Assembly (NCBI RefSeq): GCF_900101815.1 | Contig: NZ_FNAO01000008.1 | Coordinates: 150,027-214,026 of the forward strand | From: Pricia antarctica | GTDB lineage: Bacteria > Bacteroidota > Bacteroidia > Flavobacteriales > Flavobacteriaceae | Reading direction: 5' to 3' | DNA: 64,000 nucleotides | Shown: in pieces, positions 1 through 7,185 of the stretch | How positions within the stretch are numbered: the first letter of the stretch is position 1 | Layout of the letters: every line of letters begins with the position of its first letter | Translations under genes and position numbers: made by a program | The notes under the pieces: generated by a model | What the model was told of the DNA's origin: nothing | Databases searched by the model: none | What the model saw: the letters and a program-made list of their open reading frames with translations, nothing else

Positions 1-82
1 TGACCAGTATCAGCACTAAAAGGGCCAAGCCGAGCTGTATCAAAAATACTTTGCTCTTTAAAAAATTGAAGAAATTGCGCAT
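1..82 (-). CDS. Probable PASTA domain protein, N-terminal fragment
   Basis: Only the first 27 codons lie in the window, read leftward from an ATG at 82; the gene continues beyond position 1. The visible part is a short basic segment (MRNFFNFLKSK) followed by a hydrophobic stretch ending in LALLVLILV, so it is a membrane anchor or signal peptide. In Flavobacteriaceae the gene divergent from ddl is usually a membrane-anchored PASTA domain protein with this kind of N-terminus. That identity comes from gene order, since no PASTA domain is visible here. Confidence 0.5.
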   Translation of the reverse strand, partial: MRNFFNFLKSKVFLIQLGLALLVLILV

Positions 83-163
83 TTAGGTGTGTTTGACAGG
101 GCAAATATAGGTTTTTTCTTTATTTTCGAGTTCGTTTTACCATCCTCATAATTAAACGATTCT

Positions 164-1144
164 ATGAAGAAAAATATTGCCATACTCATGGGCGGTTATT
201 CCAGCGAGTTTAAAATTTCGTTAAAAAGTGGTGGTGTAGTCTATGATTATTTGGATACCGATAAGTTCAATCCCTTTCGTATCCATATATTTAAGGATAA
301 GTGGGTATATGTTGACGACAAGGACAAAGAATCGCCAGTAAATAAAAATGACTTTTCCATAACTACCAAAAACGGAAAACAGACTTTTGACTGTGTCTTC
401 AACGCCATTCACGGCACACCCGGGGAAGACGGCCTGCTTCAGGCTTATTTTGAATTGCTGGGTATCCCCCAGACTTCCTGTGACTATTATCAGGCCGCAC
501 TCACTTTCAACAAAAGGGACCTGCTCAGCGTGCTCAAACCTTACGGAATAAAGTCGGCACCTTCCTACTATCTTAACCAAGGCGATACGATCGACGAAGA
601 CGCCATTGTCGCGAAAGTTGGTTTGCCCTGCTTCGTCAAGGCCAATAAGGCAGGCAGCAGCTTCGGTATTTCAAAAGTCTATGAAAAGGAAAAATTACGG
701 ATGGCCATCGACAACGCCTATCAAGAAGATGATGAAATTATCATCGAGGCCTTTCTCGACGGCACGGAGGTTTCCGTCGGTGTAATCACTTACAATGGAA
801 AGACAAAAGCGCTTCCCATTACGGAAATCGTGACCGAAAACGATTTTTTCGATTACGAGGCCAAATACGAGGGAAAATCCCAAGAAATCACGCCCGCCCG
901 TATTTCAAAATTACAGGAAGAAAAAGTGGCCGAGCTGGCGATACGCGCCTACGAAATCCTGAAAATGAAGGGCTATACCCGTAGCGAGTTTATCTTTGTA
1001 AATGACGAACCTTACATGCTCGAAATGAACACTACCCCCGGCCTCACTACCGAAAGCATACTACCGAAACAGGCCAAAGCCGCCGGAATTTCACTCCCTC
1101 AACTGTTCGGGAGCGCTATTGAGGAAGCATTGATTAAAAAATAG
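164..1144 (+). CDS. ddl: D-alanine--D-alanine ligase
   Basis: This ATP-grasp enzyme joins two D-alanines in the cytoplasm to make the dipeptide that ends the peptidoglycan stem peptide. The 326 residues match the usual family length. Visible signatures are HGTPGEDG near residue 86 (N-terminal substrate loop), AGSSFGISKV near 163 (ATP-grasp flexible loop) and LEMNTTPGLT near 288, which holds the Mg-binding Glu and Asn and the D-Ala-binding region. It is divergent from the gene at the window edge and is followed 64 bp later by coaD on the same strand. The assignment is secure. Confidence 0.96.
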   Translation: MKKNIAILMGGYSSEFKISLKSGGVVYDYLDTDKFNPFRIHIFKDKWVYVDDKDKESPVNKNDFSITTKNGKQTFDCVFNAIHGTPGEDGLLQAYFELLGIPQTSCDYYQAALTFNKRDLLSVLKPYGIKSAPSYYLNQGDTIDEDAIVAKVGLPCFVKANKAGSSFGISKVYEKEKLRMAIDNAYQEDDEIIIEAFLDGTEVSVGVITYNGKTKALPITEIVTENDFFDYEAKYEGKSQEITPARISKLQEEKVAELAIRAYEILKMKGYTRSEFIFVNDEPYMLEMNTTPGLTTESILPKQAKAAGISLPQLFGSAIEEALIKK

Positions 1145-1208
1145 GTAATTTTAGGAACTTTTGGTGGCAGGTGATTAAACCTGTAACTTGAATCCCGAAA
1201 CTTTTGGT

Positions 1209-1664
1209 ATGAGACGCGCTATCTTTCCTGGATCCTTTGACCCCCTGACCTTGGGGCATTCCGATATTATACAAAGGGGCATTACCCTCTTTGACGAACT
1301 GATTATTGCCATCGGCATCAATGCAGAAAAAAAATACATGTTCACCATCGATCAGCGGATGCAATTCATCAAGGAAGCCTTTGCGAACGAACCCAAGGTA
1401 AAAGTGCTTACCTACGAAGGCTTGACCGTCGATTTCTGTAAAAAAATGGATGCGGATTTTATTTTAAGGGGATTGCGCAATCCCGCGGATTTTGAGTTCG
1501 AAAAGGCCATTGCCCACACAAATCGCAAACTCTCCGAAATCGAGACGGTTTTTCTGCTTACGTCTTCCGGAAAATCCTATATCAGCTCTTCGATAGTCCG
1601 GGACGTTATTCGGCACGGGGGGAATTATACAGGTCTCGTGCCCGATAGCGTCCGGACTTCATAA
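1209..1664 (+). CDS. coaD: Phosphopantetheine adenylyltransferase
   Basis: This enzyme transfers AMP from ATP to 4'-phosphopantetheine, the penultimate step of coenzyme A synthesis. It is a nucleotidyltransferase with the phosphate-binding motif FPGSFDPLTLGHSDI at residues 5-19 (TxGH form of HxGH), RGLRNPADFEFE in the middle, and ISSSIVR near the C-terminus in place of the usual ISSTLVR. I chose the ATG at 1209 (151 residues, starting MRRAIFPGS) because homologues begin a few residues before FPGSFDP. An in-frame ATG at 1188 would add seven residues with no family match. Co-directional with ddl, and probably co-transcribed. Confidence 0.95.
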   Translation: MRRAIFPGSFDPLTLGHSDIIQRGITLFDELIIAIGINAEKKYMFTIDQRMQFIKEAFANEPKVKVLTYEGLTVDFCKKMDADFILRGLRNPADFEFEKAIAHTNRKLSEIETVFLLTSSGKSYISSSIVRDVIRHGGNYTGLVPDSVRTS

Positions 1665-1855
1665 TGCTTTTGCCACATCATCAAGTTAAATTGACGTGCG
1701 GAATAGTCAAATATTAACAAGAATTAACTTATATTTATCGAGCATTATTCCCTATAAACATAAATAGCGGTTTATACAACGCCATTCGCCCTATTCACAA
1801 CAATCTTTTAGCCATATCGAAAAACCATATTATTTTAGTCCGAAATTACAGTGAT

Positions 1856-3709
1856 ATGTTAAAAGGTGCCCCAACCGCGACCCAGAGTTATTTAATAAAA
1901 CAATTGCCATCAGCTACTGTTTTTGTTAATGAACGTTTTGAAGTCGTGCACGCTTCCGACCAATGGATCGCTGATTTCGAACTCGATCCTTTTGACATTC
2001 AAGGAAAGCCCATCAGCCAACTTTTGACTAAAACAGGCCATTCTTGGGAACAAGCTTTGCAAGCTTGTATTTCCGGCAATTCCGATGAAACCAAGGTCCA
2101 TTTGAATTTAGATACGGCAACGGGCGAAACTTGGTCTGAATGGACATGCATCCCTTGGCACGACGAGCAAGAAAATATTATTGGGCTGATCATACAGACC
2201 GAAGACATTACCCGACGCAAACTTCTTGAAGAGCAGAATAAAAAATTAAATAGTCATTTGAAGGCCACTTCCGAAATTGGCAAAATAGGAAGTTGGGAGT
2301 ACTGTTTTAAAGAAAATACGCTTACGTGGTGCGATATGACTCGTATAATTCATGAGGTTTCCGACGACTTTGTTCCAACTCTCGATAATGCGGTGAACTT
2401 TTATAAGGATGGCCACAGCCGAAATACCATGGCAATGGTTATTCACGAAGCAACGGCAAAGGGTATTTCGTATAGCGAAAGACTTCAAATCGTGACCGCC
2501 CAAGGAAAAGAGCTATGGGTGCAGACCGCTGGAAGGCCGATTTTTATAGAGGGAAAAGTAGTTGGCCTGACCGGAACCTTTCAGAACATTGACGAGCAGG
2601 TAACTTCCGAAATCAAGACCAAAAAAAGTGAGCATCTGCTCCGGACGCTCATCGACAATCTACCGCTCAACGTTTTTATAAAGGATACCGATTCGCGTAA
2701 AATTTTGGTCAACAAATCTGAATGTGACTATTTGGGCGTTAGCCATCCCGAAGAACTTCTAGGTAAGACCGATTTCGAACTTTATGACGAAGATGTTGCC
2801 CAAATTTCTAGAAAAGAAGACCTCAGGGTCATGGAAACCCTGAGGCCTATTTTGAGCCAGGAAACCTGGAACCGTAAGAAAAACGGAAAGAAAACAACGT
2901 TCTTGACCTCGAAGATTCCGCTATTGGACGAAACCGGCAAGGCCAGCGGATTGATCGGTATTAGTCTTGATATAACAGACATCAAGCAGAAGGAAGAAGA
3001 ACTGCGCGATTTGGTCAATGTTGCCTCCCTACAGAACAAGAAACTCATCAATTTCGCCCATATCGTATCGCACAACCTAAGATCTCATTCCGCCAACTTC
3101 TCCATGTTATTAGATTTTTTGGTAAACGAGAAAGATGAATCAGAGAAAGACAACCTCCTTAAAATGTTAATAAATGCCTCCGATAACTTGTTGGTGACTT
3201 TAGAAAACCTGAACGAGGTGGTCGACATCAATACGAATGTCAATCTCGACAAAAAACCTATTCCTCTAAAAAACAAAATAGACACGGTGGTTCATAACCT
3301 GTCGGCCTATCTCGGTAAAAACAATGCCCATGTGACAAACACCGTTTGTGATTCCACCGAAATACAGGTAATCCCGGCCTATATCGACAGTATTTTGATG
3401 AACTTTATTACCAATTCAGTCAGATATAAAGACCCCGAACGGGACGCTAACATTACCTTTAGCGCCAAGGATGAAGAGGGCTATACCGTTCTTTCCATTA
3501 CCGATAACGGCTTGGGTATCGATCTCGAAAAATACGGTGATAAACTTTTTGGCATGTACAAGACCTTTCACAAACATTGCGATGCCCGAGGAATCGGCCT
3601 ATACATTACCAAAAATCAAATAGAGGCCATGAACGGCAAGGTAGGCATCGAAAGCGAAGTGGGAGTCGGCACTAAATTCACCATTTATTTTAAGAAAAAA
3701 AATGATTAA
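1856..3709 (+). CDS. PAS-domain sensor histidine kinase (three PAS domains)
   Basis: A 617-residue sensor kinase with no evident membrane segment, so probably a cytoplasmic sensor. Three PAS/PAC modules lie at roughly residues 10-120, 130-250 and 260-380; the third ends in LIGISLDITDIKQKEEEL. The dimerisation region has the phosphoacceptor motif IVSHNLRSHSANFSMLL near 405. The ATPase domain shows the N box (MNFITNSVRYK), G1 box (DNGLGID) and G2 box (ARGIGLYITK). The stop codon overlaps the start of the response regulator gene by 8 bp, so the two are translationally coupled and form a cognate pair. The stimulus is not predictable from sequence. Confidence 0.88.
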   Translation: MLKGAPTATQSYLIKQLPSATVFVNERFEVVHASDQWIADFELDPFDIQGKPISQLLTKTGHSWEQALQACISGNSDETKVHLNLDTATGETWSEWTCIPWHDEQENIIGLIIQTEDITRRKLLEEQNKKLNSHLKATSEIGKIGSWEYCFKENTLTWCDMTRIIHEVSDDFVPTLDNAVNFYKDGHSRNTMAMVIHEATAKGISYSERLQIVTAQGKELWVQTAGRPIFIEGKVVGLTGTFQNIDEQVTSEIKTKKSEHLLRTLIDNLPLNVFIKDTDSRKILVNKSECDYLGVSHPEELLGKTDFELYDEDVAQISRKEDLRVMETLRPILSQETWNRKKNGKKTTFLTSKIPLLDETGKASGLIGISLDITDIKQKEEELRDLVNVASLQNKKLINFAHIVSHNLRSHSANFSMLLDFLVNEKDESEKDNLLKMLINASDNLLVTLENLNEVVDINTNVNLDKKPIPLKNKIDTVVHNLSAYLGKNNAHVTNTVCDSTEIQVIPAYIDSILMNFITNSVRYKDPERDANITFSAKDEEGYTVLSITDNGLGIDLEKYGDKLFGMYKTFHKHCDARGIGLYITKNQIEAMNGKVGIESEVGVGTKFTIYFKKKND

Positions 3710-4097
3710 CATCTGTATTATCGACGACGACCCGATTACCGTATTCGGCATTCGAAAAATGTTGAGCTCCATAACGGATGGTAATGAGGTAAGCTCCTAC
3801 GCCAACGGTAAACTGGCGTTGGACGGAATTAAAGCTATCCATCACCAAACCCAAGAAATACCCGATGTCATTTTTTTGGATATCAACATGCCCATTATGG
3901 ACGGGTGGCAGTTTCTCGAAGAGTTTATCGCCCTGCCTTTACATAAAAAAGTACGGATAAATATCTATACCTCATCGATCGATCCGTACGACCTTCAAAC
4001 GTATGAAAAGTACAAAAAGAAAACCGATCATACCCTGACCTATAACAACAAACCTATTCTCAAATCCCAGATCGAAGCGATTACGGAAAAAGCATAA
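3702..4097 (+). CDS. Single-domain response regulator
   Basis: A stand-alone receiver domain of 131 residues. The acidic pocket is IDDDP at residues 7-11, the phosphoacceptor Asp lies in IFLDINMPIMDGW, and the conserved Thr/Ser (YTSSID) and Lys (NNKPI) follow at the expected places. There is no DNA-binding or enzymatic output domain, so it must act by protein contact or as a phosphorelay intermediate. It overlaps the 3' end of the PAS kinase gene by 8 bp. Such kinase plus CheY-like receiver pairs are common in Bacteroidota. Confidence 0.88.
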   Translation: MINICIIDDDPITVFGIRKMLSSITDGNEVSSYANGKLALDGIKAIHHQTQEIPDVIFLDINMPIMDGWQFLEEFIALPLHKKVRINIYTSSIDPYDLQTYEKYKKKTDHTLTYNNKPILKSQIEAITEKA

Positions 4098-4311
4098 AAA
4101 CTGTCTAGACTTTGGAGCCCTAAGCGAACGATTCTTTTTTTAACTGGATTTTTTTTGATTCGATCCTACAACGCAAAGAGGACTTATCTCAAGTTCTCGT
4201 GCAAGTGCAAAAGTAAAGTTGAAGTTAATGGCGTTCTAAAACGAGCCAATCTCAAATTCATACCGCTTCAAAACCGTTTGCCTGATCCGGGGAGGCTGAC
4301 AAATCAAACGA

Positions 4312-4896
4312 TCACTCAAAAAGAATCTTGATATTGGTATACGAGTTCTGAAGCGCTTTTTGAATCTTTTTTGGCCCTTTCCACTTCACTTTTACGATGC
4401 CTTCTTTTTTTTCAGGTTTAAGCTTGCCATCATACTCCGTTTTCATGGCGAACCAATGTACTTCCTTTAAAGTGTAGGTACCGTTGTTCTTATAGATGTG
4501 ATACGTTGTTCGGAGAAAATTCTCGATGCGTAGGCCTGATACACCGGTCTCTTCCATAACCTCCCGAATAGCGCAATCCTCAATGGATTCTCCTTTGTCG
4601 AGTTTACCTTTGGGTAAATCCCATTTATCGTTTCTATAAATGAACAAAACCTTCCCCTCAGGATTGGTTACTACCCCCCCAGCTGCAACGGTCAGAGGAA
4701 TTTTTTTTGTGAATTTTTTAAGGATTTCCTCATGGTTCGGATGATAGATATAGGCTTCGGAAAGTTTCTTTTTTTTCAAGGCCTTTATAGCCTGATTTAT
4801 CGAATCTTCATTGAGCAGAAAATATTTACCATCGGCCGTCTCGGAGAGTTTATTTGTTAAGATCAACGGCAGTTCGTTCACAAAAACTTTATACAT
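4312..4896 (-). CDS. NUDIX hydrolase
   Basis: A 194-residue protein with a C-terminal NUDIX fold from about residue 75. The NUDIX box is complete: GKLDKGESIEDC followed by AIREVMEETGVSG fits GX5EX7REUXEEXGU, so it should cleave a nucleoside diphosphate linked to some group X; the substrate is unknown. About 70 N-terminal residues precede the domain (MYKVFVNELPLILTNKLSE). The start at 4896 is preferred to an upstream in-frame start at 5019, which would lie inside pyrE and adds sequence without family character. Its start codon is only 7 bp from that of divergent pyrE. Confidence 0.88.
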   Translation of the reverse strand: MYKVFVNELPLILTNKLSETADGKYFLLNEDSINQAIKALKKKKLSEAYIYHPNHEEILKKFTKKIPLTVAAGGVVTNPEGKVLFIYRNDKWDLPKGKLDKGESIEDCAIREVMEETGVSGLRIENFLRTTYHIYKNNGTYTLKEVHWFAMKTEYDGKLKPEKKEGIVKVKWKGPKKIQKALQNSYTNIKILFE

Positions 4897-4899
4897 TTG
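4892..4899 (+). promoter_or_regulatory. Putative -7 promoter element for pyrE
   Basis: TACATTTG matches the Bacteroidota -7 consensus TAnnTTTG exactly and ends 4 bp before the pyrE ATG at 4904. If used, the pyrE transcript would be leaderless or nearly so. The element overlaps the first codon of the NUDIX gene on the other strand. No convincing -33 TTTG lies at the usual distance. Confidence 0.45.
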
Positions 4900-4903
4900 T
4901 GGT

Positions 4904-5545
4904 ATGGTTTTAAACAAAGACACCGCAAAAAAAACGGCTGAGCTATTATTGCAAATTAATGCAATAAAGTTGAATCCTGAAAATCCGTTTACTTGGGCCT
5001 CCGGATGGAAATCGCCCATCTATTGTGACAATAGGATTCTGCTATCGTATCCGGTTATTCGAAATTACATCCGCGAAGCGATGGCCAAGCAGGTCGAGTT
5101 GCTATACGGCAAGCCTGATATTATTGCAGGTGTGGCGACGGGCGCCATCGGTATAGGCGCTTTGGTAGCCGATGTTTTGGGTCTTCCCTTTATCTACGTG
5201 AGACCAGAGCCCAAATCGCACGGAAGGCGCAACCAAATCGAAGGGAAGCTAGAAGCGAACCGCAGCGTTGTGGTCATCGAGGATCTTATAAGTACAGGAA
5301 AAAGCAGTCTCAATGCCGTCGACGCACTACATTCGGAAGGTGCCAAGGTTAAGGGTATGCTGGCCATATTCACCTACGGTTTTCAAGTCGCGGATCAAAA
5401 TTTCAAGGATAAAAAAGTAACACTCCATACGCTGAGCGACTACGAATATCTGATGGAACAGGCTTTGGAAACCAAATATATAAACGAAGAACAGATGAAC
5501 ACGCTTTTAGATTGGCGAAAAAATCCCGCCGAATGGAGGCAGTGA
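4904..5545 (+). CDS. pyrE: Orotate phosphoribosyltransferase
   Basis: This enzyme converts orotate and PRPP to orotidine 5'-phosphate in pyrimidine synthesis. The 213-residue protein has the PRPP-binding motif VVVIEDLISTGKSSLNAVD, the substrate segment WASGWKSPIYCDNR and the catalytic loop region RPEPKSHGRRNQIEG. The ATG at 4904 gives the normal N-terminus (MVLNKDTAKKTAELLLQ). A longer open frame from a TTG at 4811 would run through the divergent NUDIX gene and is rejected. The next gene, an SRPBCC protein, follows after 12 bp and is probably co-transcribed. Confidence 0.95.
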   Translation: MVLNKDTAKKTAELLLQINAIKLNPENPFTWASGWKSPIYCDNRILLSYPVIRNYIREAMAKQVELLYGKPDIIAGVATGAIGIGALVADVLGLPFIYVRPEPKSHGRRNQIEGKLEANRSVVVIEDLISTGKSSLNAVDALHSEGAKVKGMLAIFTYGFQVADQNFKDKKVTLHTLSDYEYLMEQALETKYINEEQMNTLLDWRKNPAEWRQ

Positions 5546-5557
5546 TAAAATAGAAAT

Positions 5558-5950
5558 ATGCATATAGAAACCCCCAATAAAAAAATCCCAAAAGGCGATA
5601 AAGAGGTCTTTGATTTCTTGACCGACCTGAAGAATTTCGAAAAATTAATGCCCGAGAACATTGACAAATTCGAACTGATCAACGAAGATCGTTTTCTTTT
5701 TTCGTTGAAAGGAATGCCTGAAATCGTTCTGGAACGTAAGGGCCAAACGCCCAATAGCCAAATCATATTGGGTGCCGCAAGCGAAAAACTGCCCTTTACC
5801 CTCACTGCCGATATAGTGAAGCTTAGCGAAATCGAGACCGAGGTAGCCTTACATTTTAACGGGGAGTTCAACGCCATGATGGGCATGATGATCAAAAAGC
5901 CGATTACTAATTTTATGGGTACACTTTCGGAGAATTTAGAGAAGATTTAG
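5558..5950 (+). CDS. SRPBCC family protein
   Basis: A 130-residue protein of the START/Bet v1-like SRPBCC superfamily, which forms a hydrophobic ligand-binding cup. The pattern is typical: an N-terminal beta strand (MHIETPNKKIP), a helix pair with VFDFLTDLKNFEKLMPENI, a series of strands, and a long C-terminal helix (MMIKKPITNFMGTLSENLEKI). It lies 12 bp after pyrE, an arrangement common in Flavobacteriaceae. No catalytic residues are recognisable and the ligand is unknown. Confidence 0.75.
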   Translation: MHIETPNKKIPKGDKEVFDFLTDLKNFEKLMPENIDKFELINEDRFLFSLKGMPEIVLERKGQTPNSQIILGAASEKLPFTLTADIVKLSEIETEVALHFNGEFNAMMGMMIKKPITNFMGTLSENLEKI

Positions 5951-5967
5951 CCAGTAGCGCATTTATA

Positions 5968-6699
5968 TCAGTACAGCAACCTTACTTCCTTTAAATCGAA
6001 TGTTTTCAAAACGGCATCCTCAAGGGCGATAATCAATTTACCATCTTTTGAAACTCCCTTGATAAAACCCATAAATCGCTCACCATCCTTATCCTCGAAG
6101 GTAGAAGGCTTTCCTTTTCTGAACAATACGTCGGCATATTCATCCCATAAATGAGCGGCACCCTTTTGCTCAAATCCTAAAAATACTTTTTTCAACTGGC
6201 TCACAATATCTTGTAAGAGCGTATCCAAATCAAATGTTTTTCCCAATACTAATTGCAAAGAGGATACGTTTTGTAGCTTTTCAAAATATAACTGGTTCAC
6301 ATTCAAACCTATACCTATTATTGATGTATTTATTTTGTTCCCCGAAAGACTGTTCTCGATAAGTATTCCACATAGCTTCGACCTACCTGACAGAATGTCG
6401 TTGGGCCATTTAATACTCAATTCGGGAACTTTATGCTGTTTTAATACGGAATAAACCGCAAGGGAAACACATAGGTTCAAAACAAAGCTATCGTCAACAA
6501 GAAGATTCAGATGGTTTCTTAATACACTAAACGTTAGGTTTTTACCGGCATCCGATTGCCATATAGTACCCATTTGACCCCTGCCCTTTTTTTGTTGTCT
6601 TGCTGTTACGACCGTGTAATCGTCAAGTACGTTCGACAACAACAACTTTCGTAAATAAGCGTTTGTAGAGTCCGTGGCATCAAGTTTGATTAAATGCAT
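5968..6699 (-). CDS. birA: Biotin--[acetyl-CoA-carboxylase] ligase
   Basis: This enzyme makes biotinyl-AMP and attaches biotin to the carrier protein of acetyl-CoA carboxylase. The 243-residue form has the catalytic domain only. The biotinyl-AMP loop reads KKGRGQMGTIWQS, and the later motif SIKWPNDIL is diagnostic. There is no N-terminal winged helix, so it cannot act as a DNA-binding repressor as in Escherichia coli. The ATG at 6699 (MHLIKLDATDSTNAYLRK) matches family N-termini; an ATG 11 codons upstream is less likely. It converges on the SRPBCC gene and diverges from rsfS. Confidence 0.93.
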   Translation of the reverse strand: MHLIKLDATDSTNAYLRKLLLSNVLDDYTVVTARQQKKGRGQMGTIWQSDAGKNLTFSVLRNHLNLLVDDSFVLNLCVSLAVYSVLKQHKVPELSIKWPNDILSGRSKLCGILIENSLSGNKINTSIIGIGLNVNQLYFEKLQNVSSLQLVLGKTFDLDTLLQDIVSQLKKVFLGFEQKGAAHLWDEYADVLFRKGKPSTFEDKDGERFMGFIKGVSKDGKLIIALEDAVLKTFDLKEVRLLY

Positions 6700-6754
6700 G
6701 TTCGTCGTGGTTGAATCTATTGTGGAAAACAACGGCTAAAGAACAAAAAAATAA

Positions 6755-6762
6755 TAACTTTG
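6755..6762 (+). promoter_or_regulatory. Putative -7 promoter element for the rsfS run
   Basis: TAACTTTG matches TAnnTTTG and lies 36 bp before the rsfS ATG in the birA-rsfS divergent gap. It could drive the whole rsfS-ftsH run. No clear -33 TTTG was found. Confidence 0.4.
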
Positions 6763-6798
6763 CAGAAATTGACCCCAACTGGTCATTAAAATTATTGA

Positions 6799-7176
6799 AT
6801 GCAGAAAAGCAAAGCCGGTGCAGATGAATTGATTGCATTGATCTTGGAAGGAATCGAAGAAGTAAAGGGACAAAAAATCAATTTACTTGATCTGAGGGAT
6901 ATTGAAAATACCGTTTGTGACTACTTTATTATATGTAATGGTACTTCGAACACGCAAGTAAACGCCATTGTAGGCTCCATACGAAAGACCGTCAGCAAAG
7001 CCACCGGCGACAAGCCTTGGCATGTGGAAGGCGAGGGAAATGCCGAATGGATTTTAATGGACTATGTGAACGTCGTTGTACATGTTTTCCAAAAACAGAT
7101 TAGGGAATATTACGATATCGAGGGTCTCTGGGGAGATGCCAAAGTGACCGAGGTGGAAAGTAGTTTGAATTCGTAA
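6799..7176 (+). CDS. rsfS: Ribosome silencing factor
   Basis: This factor binds ribosomal protein L14 on the large subunit and blocks subunit joining when nutrients are limiting. The 125-residue protein matches the family in length and has the typical blocks DLRDIENTVCDYFIICNGTS, KPWHVEGEGNAEWILMDYVN and VVVHVFQKQIREYYDIEGLW. It lies 9 bp upstream of ftsH and is almost certainly co-transcribed with it, a common order in Bacteroidota. Confidence 0.95.
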   Translation: MQKSKAGADELIALILEGIEEVKGQKINLLDLRDIENTVCDYFIICNGTSNTQVNAIVGSIRKTVSKATGDKPWHVEGEGNAEWILMDYVNVVVHVFQKQIREYYDIEGLWGDAKVTEVESSLNS

Positions 7177-7185
7177 AAAAAAATA

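Noticed and set aside
1188-1208. Extended coaD N-terminus
   Set aside because: The seven extra codons have no family match and coaD proteins begin just before FPGSFDP.
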